A stretch of DNA of 49,969 nt from NCBI GenBank assembly GCA_020723365.1, contig DYJB01000002.1, forward strand, positions 7,749-57,717, written 5' to 3'. Under the pieces are notes generated by a model. That model saw only the letters and a program-made list of their open reading frames with translations, did not search any database and was not told where the DNA came from. The translations under genes were made by a program, and so were the position numbers. The DNA comes from Candidatus Aquidulcis sp. (GTDB lineage Bacteria > Chloroflexota > Anaerolineae > Anaerolineales > E44-bin32). This document shows positions 17,971 to 25,685 of the stretch, one piece after another (the stretch's first letter is position 1; every line of letters starts with the position of its first letter).

Positions 17971-18207
17971 ATGAAGGTTGGCATGCTGTGGTTCGACGGC
18001 AAGGACGTGGACGATGTGGGGCCGAGAGTGCAGGCGGCGGCCAGCTACTATCGGGACAAGTACGGGCGGGCGCCGACCGTGTGCTTTCTGCATCCCTCGA
18101 TGATGGGCGAGGTCAGGTTGGCGCAGGTGGACGGCGTGCACCTGCGCCCCAGCGACTCGATCCTGCGCGGCCACTTGTGGCTGGGGGTTGAAGAGCAGGG
18201 GGCCTGA
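17971..18207 (+). CDS. Small conserved protein of 78 aa under a LexA-type box
   Basis: MKVGMLWFDGKDVDD... continues with a helix-like ARG/Ala/Tyr segment (QAAASYYRDKYGRAP) and a strand-rich end (VHLRPSDSILRGHLWLGVEE). I recall similar short proteins in Chloroflexota genomes, without known function; that recollection is not checked. The ATG at 17971 has GGAAGG 9 nt upstream. The leader from the SOS promoter is about 150 nt and contains a second AAAGGAG at 17872-17878 directly against an out-of-frame ATG, which I consider unused. The gene is convergent with holA, 9 nt away. A DNA-damage response role is inferred only from the operator. Confidence 0.8.
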   Translation: MKVGMLWFDGKDVDDVGPRVQAAASYYRDKYGRAPTVCFLHPSMMGEVRLAQVDGVHLRPSDSILRGHLWLGVEEQGA

Positions 18208-18216
18208 CCCGCAGCG

Positions 18217-19182
18217 TCAACCGGCGACGGCGGCGAAGAGGCCTACCAGGGTCGCTTCCAGCTGGGAGCCGCCCGACTTGTCCGCCAAGTCGATTTCCAT
18301 CAGGCGGCGGTAGACTCGCTCGAGATCGCTCAGACGGAAGTTGCGCGCCTGCTCCGCCACCTTGCCGGCGACGAAGGGATGCACGCCGAGCGCCTGCAGC
18401 GGGTTCTTGCCTGCGTCGAGCGCCTCGCGGGCCCGCAACAGCAGCCGGAACTGGCGAATGACCATGACAAAGGCGTAGTGAGGGTCTTCTTCCTGCAGCA
18501 GGCGCTGCAGCCGGTCGAGGGCTGTGCGCGCATCGCGCTTCCCCAGCGCGTCGACCATGGCGAAGACATCCGGCTGCCCGTGGAACGAGGTCAGCAGCTC
18601 GACGTCAGCCACGCGGATCGGGCGTTCGCCGTCGACGTAGTCGCGCAGCTTGGCCAGCTCCTGATCGGCGCCTTCGGCATCCTCGCCAACCAACTCGGCC
18701 AGCACCTGCGCCGCCTCGGGCTCGATGGCCACGCCATGGAATCGGGCGCGCCGGGTCAACCAGGCCACGAAGTCCTTCCCGTGTGGTGCGGGGAGGGCCT
18801 TGAGGTAGACCGCCGGTGCATGGGCCTCGGCCCAGACCAGCAGCCTCGACTTGGGCGACAGCACGCCAGGCTCGAGCAAGACCAACGCCGTTGACGCCGG
18901 CACCCCCTCCAGGAGCTCACGAAAGCGCTCCCAGCGCTCGGCTTCGGCGCACCAGCGCCCGGGCCGCTCGAGCACAACGATCCGGCGTCCGGCCAGGAAC
19001 GGCAGCGCGGCGCAGGCCTGCGCCACCTCGCCGAGCGCGGCGCTGTCGGTCGAGAAGCGCTGCACGTTCAGGGAGGCGCCGGCGTCGTCACCCTGCTTCT
19101 TGAGAAGCCGGGCGACCTGCTCGTCGCGAGCGAACGAGTCATCGCCGTGGAACAGATAGATGGTCGGTTTGGCGTCGGCCAT
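18217..19182 (-). CDS. holA: DNA polymerase III delta subunit
   Basis: This 321-aa protein starts TIYLFHGDDSFARDEQVARLL. It keeps the HolA layout: a degenerate AAA+ domain (PFLAGRRIVVLERPG near 65), a lid domain (DQELAKLRDYVDGERPIRVADVELLT), and the C-terminal collar domain (DPHYAFVMVIRQFRLLLRAREAL, VAEQARNFRLSDLERVYRRLMEID). It opens the beta clamp in the clamp loader. It follows DUF6391 with no gap (stop and start adjoin at 19182/19183). holB lies 1.7 kb away on the other strand. Confidence 0.93.
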   Translation of the reverse strand: MADAKPTIYLFHGDDSFARDEQVARLLKKQGDDAGASLNVQRFSTDSAALGEVAQACAALPFLAGRRIVVLERPGRWCAEAERWERFRELLEGVPASTALVLLEPGVLSPKSRLLVWAEAHAPAVYLKALPAPHGKDFVAWLTRRARFHGVAIEPEAAQVLAELVGEDAEGADQELAKLRDYVDGERPIRVADVELLTSFHGQPDVFAMVDALGKRDARTALDRLQRLLQEEDPHYAFVMVIRQFRLLLRAREALDAGKNPLQALGVHPFVAGKVAEQARNFRLSDLERVYRRLMEIDLADKSGGSQLEATLVGLFAAVAG

Positions 19183-19695
19183 CTAGCTCTCCGTCAGGAC
19201 GCGGTGGAGCGTCGGTGTGCGGGCCCGCAGTCGGCGAACGGAGAGAATGCGGAGCTGCCCCGGCAGGGCGGCGGTGGTCACGCGGCGCTGGATGGCCGTT
19301 CCCAGGGGCTGGGCCACGATCAGGCCGAGCGCGGCGGCGAGAAGCGCCGCGGGCCACTGTTCGAGCCAGTCGTTCCAGCGGCGGCGGCGCATCATCCCGG
19401 CTACCAGGTAGGTGGCCGACCCAGCCAGGATGGCGCCGGTCATCAGGTTCGTGCCGCAGTTGGGGTGGACGGCCAGGCCGGACTCGCCCGCCTGGAGCCG
19501 GGCCAGCGCCTGGTAGACGACCTGCTGCAGCGCCTCGGTGGATACCTCGCCGGCCAGATAGAAACCGCGGGCATCGGAGCGACCGATGAGCACGGTGCGC
19601 GGTACCTGCGCGCTGAGCAGGTGGATGGTGGCATGCTCGAGGGCATGGTTGCGTCGGATGCGGAGCAGCGTCGGGTTGTCGAGGATCGTGGGCAT
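19183..19695 (-). CDS. DUF6391 membrane protein
   Basis: This 170-aa protein begins with the conserved segment LRIRRNHALEHATIHLL and then HPNCGTNLMTGAILAG, both hallmarks of DUF6391. Two hydrophobic helices follow (about residues 85-105 and 117-135). The conserved His-Glu-His of NHALEHATIH could bind a metal, but the family's role is unknown to me. It sits between dusB (58 nt upstream) and holA (directly adjoining), so it is probably co-transcribed with both. Confidence 0.82.
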   Translation of the reverse strand: MPTILDNPTLLRIRRNHALEHATIHLLSAQVPRTVLIGRSDARGFYLAGEVSTEALQQVVYQALARLQAGESGLAVHPNCGTNLMTGAILAGSATYLVAGMMRRRRWNDWLEQWPAALLAAALGLIVAQPLGTAIQRRVTTAALPGQLRILSVRRLRARTPTLHRVLTES

Positions 19696-19753
19696 CGTCG
19701 GCCTCAGCCGCAGCGGAGCAGCACCTGACTCTAGCGTGAGACGCCCCTGCTCG

Positions 19754-20758
19754 TCAAACGGCGGCTACCGGCACGGGCAGAGGTTCAAGCTGATGCAGCA
19801 GCGTCACGAATCGCGCCGGGTCGGTTTCCGCCAGGATCGCGGCCCGCAGCTCGCCCGGCGGCTGCAGCGGAGCCAGGTAGCGCGTGAGGTGTTTGCGGAA
19901 GAGGATGATCCCCTCGCGCGGACCGTAGGTGTCAAGCATGCCCTGCAGGTGGAGCCGGATCGTGGCCAGCGTCTCGCGGCGCGGCACCTGGGTGCGCTCG
20001 CGCCCCTGGAAGATCCACGGATTGCCGATGGCCCCCCGGCCGATCATGACCGCCTCGCAGCGGGTGTGGCGGCGCATGCGGCCGACGTCGGCCGGGCGCT
20101 GCACGTCGCCGTTGCCCACCACCGGGATGGAGACGGCGTCCTTGACGGCGGCGATGGCATCCCAATCGGCCAGCCCCGTGTAACCTTGTTCGCGAGTGCG
20201 TGCGTGGATGGCGATCAGTGCTCCACCGTTCTCGGCCACGGCGCGGGCGACGTCGAGGTAGTTGCGCGAGCCGGCGTCCCACCCCAACCGGATCTTGGCG
20301 GTGACCGGGATGGGCAGGGCGCGGCTCAGGGTGGCCATGAGGCGGGCGACCTTGCGCGGGTCGCGCAGCAGCCCGGCACCGGCGCCGCGGCCCGAGACAC
20401 ACCGCACCGAGCAGCCCATGTTGATGTCGAGCACGTCGGGGCGGTGCGCCAGAACCGCCTGCGCCGCCCGCAGCAACCGGTCCTCATCGCTGTCGAACAG
20501 CTGGTAGACGACCGGCCGCTCAGCCTCGTCGAAGGCGAGCAGGCGCTCCGTGCGCGGGCTCCGGGCGAGCACTTCCATGGCATTGACGAAGGGTGTGTAG
20601 CTCAGCGCCGATCCGAAGCTGCGGCATAGCGACCGGAAGGGGAGATCCGAGAAGCCATCCATCGGCGCCAGGATTGCTTCGCCGTACACAGGGATCGTGC
20701 CAAGGTGGAAGCCGGGAGGGGCAGGCTGCGCAGGGGGGGAGGTGGTCAGGGCGGACAT
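19754..20758 (-). CDS. dusB: tRNA-dihydrouridine synthase
   Basis: This 334-aa FMN enzyme has LAPMDGFSDLPFRSLCRSFG (residues 32-51), DINMGCSVRCVSGRGAGAGLLRDP (the catalytic Cys lies just past DINMGC), VTAKIRLGWD, HARTREQGYTGLADW, IPVVGNGDV and MIGRGAIGNPWIF. It reduces uridine in the tRNA D-loop. It is first in the dusB, DUF6391, holA unit and diverges from holB (about 100 bp between starts). The ATG at 20758 has no clear Shine-Dalgarno; a -10-like TATTCT lies about 30 nt upstream on the minus strand. Confidence 0.94.
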   Translation of the reverse strand: MSALTTSPPAQPAPPGFHLGTIPVYGEAILAPMDGFSDLPFRSLCRSFGSALSYTPFVNAMEVLARSPRTERLLAFDEAERPVVYQLFDSDEDRLLRAAQAVLAHRPDVLDINMGCSVRCVSGRGAGAGLLRDPRKVARLMATLSRALPIPVTAKIRLGWDAGSRNYLDVARAVAENGGALIAIHARTREQGYTGLADWDAIAAVKDAVSIPVVGNGDVQRPADVGRMRRHTRCEAVMIGRGAIGNPWIFQGRERTQVPRRETLATIRLHLQGMLDTYGPREGIILFRKHLTRYLAPLQPPGELRAAILAETDPARFVTLLHQLEPLPVPVAAV

Positions 20759-20846
20759 CGGGTCGCAGGCGGTCCTTCCGGGCCAAGAATACCATGCCGA
20801 TTCGGTCGATGGTCCCGCGCGGCCGGGTGCCTGCGGTTGGATGGGC

Positions 20847-20852
20847 TACAAT
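20847..20852 (+). promoter_or_regulatory. -10 box giving a leaderless holB mRNA
   Basis: TACAAT ends 6 nt before the ATG at 20859, so transcription should start on or next to the A of the start codon. There is no Shine-Dalgarno. Confidence 0.55.
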
Positions 20853-20858
20853 CCGGTT

Positions 20859-21866
20859 ATGACCTGGTCCGTGCTCGGCCACGCCTGGGCTGTCGACCTC
20901 CTGCAGCGTCACCTGCGGGCGGGAAGTGTCCGTCATGCCTACCTGTTCACCGGACCGGACCAGGTGGGCAAGCGCACGCTGGCGCTGGCCTTTGCCATGG
21001 CGCTGAACTGCGTCCAGCCGCCGCAGCCGGGCGAAGCCTGCGGGCAGTGCCGCTCGTGTGGCGGCCTGAAGCAGGAGCGGCATGCTGATCTGAGTGTGGT
21101 GCGCATCGGAGCTGGAGAGAGCGAGATCAAGATCGACAGCGTGCGGGAGTTGTCCCGCCAACTGTCGCTGACGCCGCTCGAGGCGCGCCGGCGCATCGCG
21201 CTGCTGGTGAGCTTCGACCTGGCCAGCCCACAGGCACAGAATGCGCTGCTCAAGACGCTGGAGGAGCCGCCCGATGCGGTGGTGCTGCTCCTGACGGCGC
21301 GCTCGACGGCCAACCTGCTGCCGACCATCGTTTCCCGCTGCGAGGTGCTCAACCTGCGTCCGCTGAACCCGGAGCAGATCGAGAAGGCGCTCTGCGCGGA
21401 CGGCCTTCCCGCGGAGCAGGCCCGCCTGCTGGCGGCGATCTCCGGCGGACGGCCGGGCCTGGCGCGGGTGCTGGCTGCCGATGACGAGCTTCTGACGAGG
21501 CGCACGGCGGCGCTGGATGAGCTCAAGACGCTGATGGCGGGCGGGCGCGGCGAGCGCTTCGCCGTGGCGGAGAACCTGGCGCGCAAGCTCAAGAACAGCG
21601 AAGAGCTGGAGTCTGTTCGGCGACGCGTCGAGGAACGGCTGCTGACGTGGCTGACGCTGTGGCGGGACGCCCTGCTGCTGAGCCATGGGAACGAGGCCCA
21701 CCTGGTCAACCCCGACCGCCGGGCCGACCTCGAGCGGCTGGTGAGTTCGCATTCTCCCGAAGCGCTGGCGTCTGCTGTCCTGGCGGCGCAAATGACGCTC
21801 GACCGACTGGATCGCAACGCCAACATCCAGCTCACGCTGGAGAACCTGATGCTCGACCTGCCGTAG
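20859..21866 (+). CDS. holB: DNA polymerase III delta-prime subunit
   Basis: This 335-aa AAA+ protein has HAYLFTGPDQVGKRTLA (P-loop, near residue 36), the four-Cys zinc module (C...CGQCRSC), the switch segment NALLKTLEEPP, and SRC (sensor 1) in IVSRCEVL. It is the stator of the clamp loader. The frame is open further upstream to 20697, but that part overlaps dusB's start region and is not conserved. The ATG at 20859 is supported by the leaderless -10 six nt before it. Confidence 0.92.
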   Translation: MTWSVLGHAWAVDLLQRHLRAGSVRHAYLFTGPDQVGKRTLALAFAMALNCVQPPQPGEACGQCRSCGGLKQERHADLSVVRIGAGESEIKIDSVRELSRQLSLTPLEARRRIALLVSFDLASPQAQNALLKTLEEPPDAVVLLLTARSTANLLPTIVSRCEVLNLRPLNPEQIEKALCADGLPAEQARLLAAISGGRPGLARVLAADDELLTRRTAALDELKTLMAGGRGERFAVAENLARKLKNSEELESVRRRVEERLLTWLTLWRDALLLSHGNEAHLVNPDRRADLERLVSSHSPEALASAVLAAQMTLDRLDRNANIQLTLENLMLDLP

Positions 21867-21919
21867 CCACCGGGCCGCTAGCCCTCCGTCCACCAAATGG
21901 TCGCCGACCGGATCGAAGA

Positions 21920-21939
21920 AGCCCCGCACGTGCGGGGCT
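21920..21939. terminator. Terminator between holB and spoVS (convergent)
   Basis: A 9-bp stem AGCCCCGCA/TGCGGGGCT with loop CG, followed on the plus strand by CCTCATTT. It can serve both convergent genes. Confidence 0.75.
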
Positions 21940-21968
21940 CCTCATTTGCGGCCCGTGCCCGGGCGGAG

Positions 21969-22229
21969 CTAGCGGGGCTCGACGACCAGCCGCACGGCGG
22001 TGCGTTCCTTGCCCTCGATCTCGACGGTCGTGAACTCCGGGATGCAGACGACGTCCAGCCCGTCCTCGTGCAGGTAGCCGCGGGCAATGGCCGTGGCTTT
22101 GACCGCCTGGTTGACGGCGCCTGCGCCGATCGCCTGGACCTCGGCCCGCTTGTGCTCGCGGACCACGCCGGCGATGGCCCCGGCGACGGCTGACGTGCGC
22201 GACTCGGCCGAGACCTTGATGACGTCCAT
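21969..22229 (-). CDS. spoVS: Stage V sporulation protein S family protein
   Basis: This 86-aa protein (MDVIKVSAESRTSAVAGAIAG...) matches the SpoVS family along its length: IGAGAVNQAVKATAIARGYL and ERTAVRLVVEPR. It has an Alba-like fold and probably binds nucleic acid. In Bacillus it affects late sporulation; it is widespread in non-sporulating Chloroflexota and Deinococcus-Thermus, so a sporulation role here is unlikely. The Shine-Dalgarno GGGGAGAG and the promoter at 22311-22284 make it a single-gene unit. Confidence 0.93.
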   Translation of the reverse strand: MDVIKVSAESRTSAVAGAIAGVVREHKRAEVQAIGAGAVNQAVKATAIARGYLHEDGLDVVCIPEFTTVEIEGKERTAVRLVVEPR

Positions 22230-22283
22230 CGGGCTCTCTCCCCTACGCTCAGCGACGGTAGCCCGACTGGCTGCACTTCCAAG

Positions 22284-22311
22284 ATACTACAGGAATCCTC
22301 GTCCGATTCAA
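22284..22311 (-). promoter_or_regulatory. Promoter of spoVS
   Basis: On the minus strand TTGAAT (22311-22306), 16 nt, TAGTAT (22289-22284), about 55 nt before the ATG. Confidence 0.6.
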
Positions 22312-22316
22312 GCAAT

Positions 22317-22368
22317 GGCCCCCGCCCCGGGGCGGCCTGCACGGGCGGGCCGCCCCGGGGCGGGGGCC
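22317..22368. terminator. 21-bp perfect GC hairpin after the kinase trio
   Basis: The arms 22317-22337 and 22348-22368 pair over 21 bp without mismatch, made only of G and C, around a 10-nt loop. It lies just past the stop of the last kinase gene (minus strand) and next to the spoVS -35. There is no T tract, so it may act as a 3'-end stabiliser as much as a terminator. Confidence 0.65.
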
Positions 22369-22388
22369 GGGCAGGCGGGGGCCCCAGG

Positions 22389-23057
22389 CTAGTCCCGCCC
22401 GTTCACCCGGGCGACTTCCTCGGCGTCGAAGATGACCTCCTCCTTGCCTTCCAGCTTGTCGCGCATCTTGGAGACGATCAGGTCGAGGTGGGTGCTGTGG
22501 GCGACGTAGTCCAGGTCGTCGGAGGGGACGGTCAGCACAGGGCACAGCGTGAAGTTGTCAATCCACGACTGATAGAGGGCGTTCAGCTGCTCGAGGTACT
22601 CCGGATGGATCTGCTGCTCGTAGTCTCGGCCGCGCAAGGCGATCCGGCGGCGCAGCGTGTCGGTGGTTGCCCGCAGGTAGACAACCAGGTCGGGGGGCGG
22701 CAGGAACTCGGAGAGCACCTGGTAGAGCTCCCAGTAGCACTGGTACTCGCGCTCCGCCATGTTGCCCTGCAGGAACAGGTTGCGGGCGAAGATCTCGGCA
22801 TCCTCGTAGACGCTGCGATCCTGAATGGCCGAGGTGGGGTGGTCGATCAGCTGGCGATGGGACCTGAGGCGGCGGGCGAGAAAGAAGATTTGCGAGTGGA
22901 AGGACCAGGTGCGCATGTCGCCGTAGAAGTCGGCCAGATAGGGGTTGTCGCCCACCGGCTCGTAGAACGGCTCCCACGAGAGGCGACTTGAGAGCAGCTG
23001 CACCAGCGTCGACTTGCCGACCCCGATGTTTCCGGCCACCGCCACGAACTTCTTCAT
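22389..23057 (-). CDS. Deoxynucleoside kinase (dAK/dGK type), copy 1
   Basis: This 222-aa protein has the P-loop GNIGVGKST (residues 9-17), the acidic pair EPVGDNPYLADFYGD, QIFFLARR, QDRSVYEDAEIF (the DRS/DRY-type substrate motif) and the lid arginines RRRIALRGRDYEQQ. It phosphorylates a deoxynucleoside with ATP for dNTP salvage. It is the last gene of the trio with a nucleotidyltransferase and a second kinase. It is only loosely similar to copy 2, so the two probably differ in base preference. Shine-Dalgarno GGAGG lies 5-10 nt before the ATG. Confidence 0.93.
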   Translation of the reverse strand: MKKFVAVAGNIGVGKSTLVQLLSSRLSWEPFYEPVGDNPYLADFYGDMRTWSFHSQIFFLARRLRSHRQLIDHPTSAIQDRSVYEDAEIFARNLFLQGNMAEREYQCYWELYQVLSEFLPPPDLVVYLRATTDTLRRRIALRGRDYEQQIHPEYLEQLNALYQSWIDNFTLCPVLTVPSDDLDYVAHSTHLDLIVSKMRDKLEGKEEVIFDAEEVARVNGRD

Positions 23058-23076
23058 GCGTTGCCTCCTGCGCGGA

Positions 23077-24069
23077 TCAAGCCCCGCTGCGGGCCGCCCA
23101 GCCTTCGATCAGCGTTTCGATGGCGTCGAGGTAGCCGTCCAGCTCGAGCAAGCGTGTTGGAAGAGAAGGCGGATCGAGCCCGAGCGCGGCGAGCGCCTCG
23201 TCCCACGCGGGACGGTGTTCGCTGAGGCGGCCGTGGGCTTCAAGCACCCGCAGGGTACGCTGCCAGATGAGCAGCAGCGGGATGACGATGGCGTCGGGGC
23301 GCCCCGCCTCGACCAGCGCCTGGTAGCCGGCGAGGTGGTAGGCGCGGCGGCAGGGCGCCAGGCGCGGATCGGTCGTCAGGACGGTGGCGTCATCGAAGGC
23401 ACGCGCCCAGGCGCCCAACCAGGCCGAGGGCGCGCGGCCGTCTTGCCCAGCGAGGCCCAGCAGTCGCACCAGGCCATCGGCGACGACGGTGTGCCCGAGT
23501 GCATCCGCGCGGCGCTCCAGGTCGAGCAGCCTGCGCCGCCCGGCGGCCGGCGGGCCGACGAGCAGCGCGGCGGCGTTGGCGCCGTCCAGCGCCGCCTGCA
23601 GCAGCGTCGCCAGTTCCGGTTGATCGGGAGGCGGGTGAGGCAGGCGCGCCCGGGCCGTCTCCAGCAAGGAGCGCGAGCGCGCCAGGGTGTGATCGGGACG
23701 GAAGAACTGCCCGCGGGCGCCGGCTTGGGCCCACTCGAAGAAGTGCTGCGGGTCGTACAGGAACACCGGCTCGCTGATGGCCGGACCCAGCCAGGGATCG
23801 AGTCGCAACGAGCGCGGCTGGGCGTACAGGGCGCGCCCGTGATGGACGATGTCGAGGTGGATCTCGGCCGAGAGCGGAACCATCTCGCGGGCGGCGGGAG
23901 GATCGGCCTCATGGATCAGGACCAGATCGATGTCGGCCGTTCCGCCCAGGAGCGGCTCGCCGCTGACGACGCTCCCCATCAGGTAGGCGGAGAGCACGTC
24001 GCCGGCGGCGCCGCGCGCCTCCGCCTCCCGGCGGGCGAGGTCGATCAGCTTGGCGCGGGTGATGATCAA
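23077..24069 (-). CDS. Nucleotidyltransferase-fold protein between two deoxynucleoside kinases
   Basis: This 330-aa protein has the pol-beta-type nucleotidyltransferase signature near the N-terminus: LMGSVVSGEPLLGGTADIDLVLIHE (residues 30-54; GS, then D-x-D). A third acidic residue follows in AEIHLDIVHHG. The rest is helical (HAYHL..., DGANAAALLVGPPAAGRRRL), like the HEPN/kanamycin-transferase helper region. Its ATG overlaps the stop of kinase copy 2 (24066-24069), and kinase copy 1 follows 19 nt later. A role in nucleotide metabolism is inferred from context. A toxin-antitoxin or antibiotic-modifying role cannot be ruled out. Confidence 0.75.
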   Translation of the reverse strand: MIITRAKLIDLARREAEARGAAGDVLSAYLMGSVVSGEPLLGGTADIDLVLIHEADPPAAREMVPLSAEIHLDIVHHGRALYAQPRSLRLDPWLGPAISEPVFLYDPQHFFEWAQAGARGQFFRPDHTLARSRSLLETARARLPHPPPDQPELATLLQAALDGANAAALLVGPPAAGRRRLLDLERRADALGHTVVADGLVRLLGLAGQDGRAPSAWLGAWARAFDDATVLTTDPRLAPCRRAYHLAGYQALVEAGRPDAIVIPLLLIWQRTLRVLEAHGRLSEHRPAWDEALAALGLDPPSLPTRLLELDGYLDAIETLIEGWAARSGA

Positions 24070-24713
24070 ACCAGCCGTCCTCCTGCGACGAAGGGAAGCT
24101 CGGGCTGGTAGGGGTCGATACCCAGGGCGGCGCGGATGCGGTTGGCGATGTCGCGCAGGTGCTCGGGGCGGTGGACGATATCGATGGGGTTGGTGTCGAT
24201 GGCCAGAACGGGCGAGGAGCGCGGCTGGGAGAAGAACGTCTCGTAGGCGCGGTTCAGGTCGTCGATGTAGCCGCGGTCCATGCTGCGCTCGTAGGCCCGG
24301 TCGCGCATGGCAATGCGCCCCATGGCGACATCGGTGTCGACCCGCAGGTAGACGATCAGGTCGGGCCGAACGACGCGCTCGGCCAGGGTGCTATGCAGCC
24401 GCCGGTAGGTGTCGAGCTCATCGCCGCTCAGGTTGAGCTCGGCGAACAGGGCGTCTTTCTCGAAGGTGTAGTCGGCGATGAGGCTCCCGCGCGCCAGGAC
24501 GTCGGGGACCACTTCGCGCTGCTGGTGGTAGCGGCTGAGCAGAAAGAAGATCTGAGTCTGAAAGGCGTACCGCTCTCGGTCGCCGTAGAAGTCCGACAGG
24601 AAGGGGTTCTCCTCGAAGGCCTCCAGGAGCAGCTCGGCCGAGAAGACCGGCTGGAGCAGCCGGGCCAGAGTGGTCTTGCCGACACCAATGACACCTTCGA
24701 TGGACAGATACAT
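24066..24713 (-). CDS. Deoxynucleoside kinase, copy 2
   Basis: This 215-aa protein has the P-loop EGVIGVGKTT (residues 6-15), ENPFLSDFYGDRERYAFQTQIFFLLSRY, IADYTFEKDALFA in place of copy 1's QDRSVYEDAEIF, and the lid RIAMRDRAYERSMD. The tyrosine in DYTFEKD in place of DRSVYED makes a different substrate choice likely. The C-terminal tail FVAGGRLV runs past the usual end. It is the first gene of the trio on the minus strand; a -10-like TATCCT lies about 95 nt upstream. The start codon has only a weak AGGA in front. Confidence 0.92.
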   Translation of the reverse strand: MYLSIEGVIGVGKTTLARLLQPVFSAELLLEAFEENPFLSDFYGDRERYAFQTQIFFLLSRYHQQREVVPDVLARGSLIADYTFEKDALFAELNLSGDELDTYRRLHSTLAERVVRPDLIVYLRVDTDVAMGRIAMRDRAYERSMDRGYIDDLNRAYETFFSQPRSSPVLAIDTNPIDIVHRPEHLRDIANRIRAALGIDPYQPELPFVAGGRLV

Positions 24714-24818
24714 GCAGCGTCCTGGAGGCGGCCGCCAGCCCGGCGGACGACCGTCGTGCGGGATGGAGAGGGTCGAGCCGGCGGCGTCGGGGTGTGGCCG
24801 ATAGGATAACCGGGATGA

Positions 24819-24839
24819 CTCGCCGGCGCAACCGGCGAG
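24819..24839 (-). terminator. Hairpin after the methyltransferase gene
   Basis: An 8-bp stem CTCGCCGG/CCGGCGAG with a 5-nt loop, 16 nt past the methyltransferase stop. No T run follows on the minus strand. Confidence 0.5.
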
Positions 24840-24854
24840 CCCTGCGCCCTCCGC

Positions 24855-25682
24855 TCAGGGCTCGTTCCGGAACTGAAGGCAGTAGTGGTGGTGGGTGTTG
24901 CTCACCCAGGCGTTGCCCAGTCCGTAGGGGGCGAGGCGGATGTCATCCTGACACCAGATGCGCTCGTCCTTGAGGGTGTAGACCTGGCCGAGGGCGGCCG
25001 CCAGATCCCAGGCAAGCGGGTAGATGCGGCCGCCCTTCTTGACGTTCTTGACGATCACCGTCAGGTAGGCGCCCGGGCGCATCCGCGGCTGAAGTCCGGC
25101 GTAGATCGAGACCAGTCGATTCACGAACTCGGGGTACTCGCGGATGTTGCCCAGATCGGCGGGGTGCCCGCTATAGGTGACGTCGAGGCCGGGGGCTGAA
25201 CGGCGCCGGTGCTGAGTCTCAGCCCCGCGTGCGTGCAGCATGTCCCAGTAGGGCGGCGAGGTCAGCAGGTAGTCGAAGACGGGCAACTCAAGCTGGCCCA
25301 GGTCCGATGCATCGGCGGTGAGAATCTCGGCTTGCAGGCCGTCGGCGGCGCTGCCCAGGCGGGTGCGTTCCTCGTCCACGACGGCCCTGGCCAGGTCGGC
25401 ATACTCCGGATTGAGCTCGATGCCGACGGCGTGCCGACCGGTGCGCAGGCAGGCCACAACGGTCGAGCCGGTCCCGACCATTGGGTCGAGGACGCGCTCT
25501 CCGGCCTTGGTGAAGAAGGTGACGAACTCCTGAGCCAGCGTTTCGGGAAACTTCCCCGGATGGCGCAGGACGTCCTTTCGCCGCCGCGGGGGATCATGGA
25601 CGAACCATGATTTCTGGAACTTGAGCCAGTCGCGGGGGGCGAGATCGTTCAAGCGATTCCGGATGGGACGTTTCTCGGGCAT
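24855..25682 (-). CDS. Solitary DNA (N4-cytosine/N6-adenine) methyltransferase
   Basis: This 275-aa protein has two MTase signatures. Residues 41-75 carry HPGKFPETLAQEFVTFF then VLDPMVGTGSTVVA, the AdoMet-binding block that beta-class enzymes carry at the C-terminus. The catalytic motif TSPPYWDML comes after it, near 138. A C-terminal NVKKGGRIYPLAWDLA... follows. This order is the reverse of the usual beta class, as if permuted. No restriction enzyme gene is nearby, so it is probably a regulatory or orphan methylase; the target cannot be read. It is encoded 3 nt after the lipoprotein at 25686-26480 and may share its mRNA. Confidence 0.88.
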   Translation of the reverse strand: MPEKRPIRNRLNDLAPRDWLKFQKSWFVHDPPRRRKDVLRHPGKFPETLAQEFVTFFTKAGERVLDPMVGTGSTVVACLRTGRHAVGIELNPEYADLARAVVDEERTRLGSAADGLQAEILTADASDLGQLELPVFDYLLTSPPYWDMLHARGAETQHRRRSAPGLDVTYSGHPADLGNIREYPEFVNRLVSIYAGLQPRMRPGAYLTVIVKNVKKGGRIYPLAWDLAAALGQVYTLKDERIWCQDDIRLAPYGLGNAWVSNTHHHYCLQFRNEP

Positions 25683-25685
25683 ACC

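Noticed and set aside
21969..22229. Evidence for sporulation from SpoVS
   Set aside because: The family is common in non-sporulating phyla, and no other sporulation gene is in the window.
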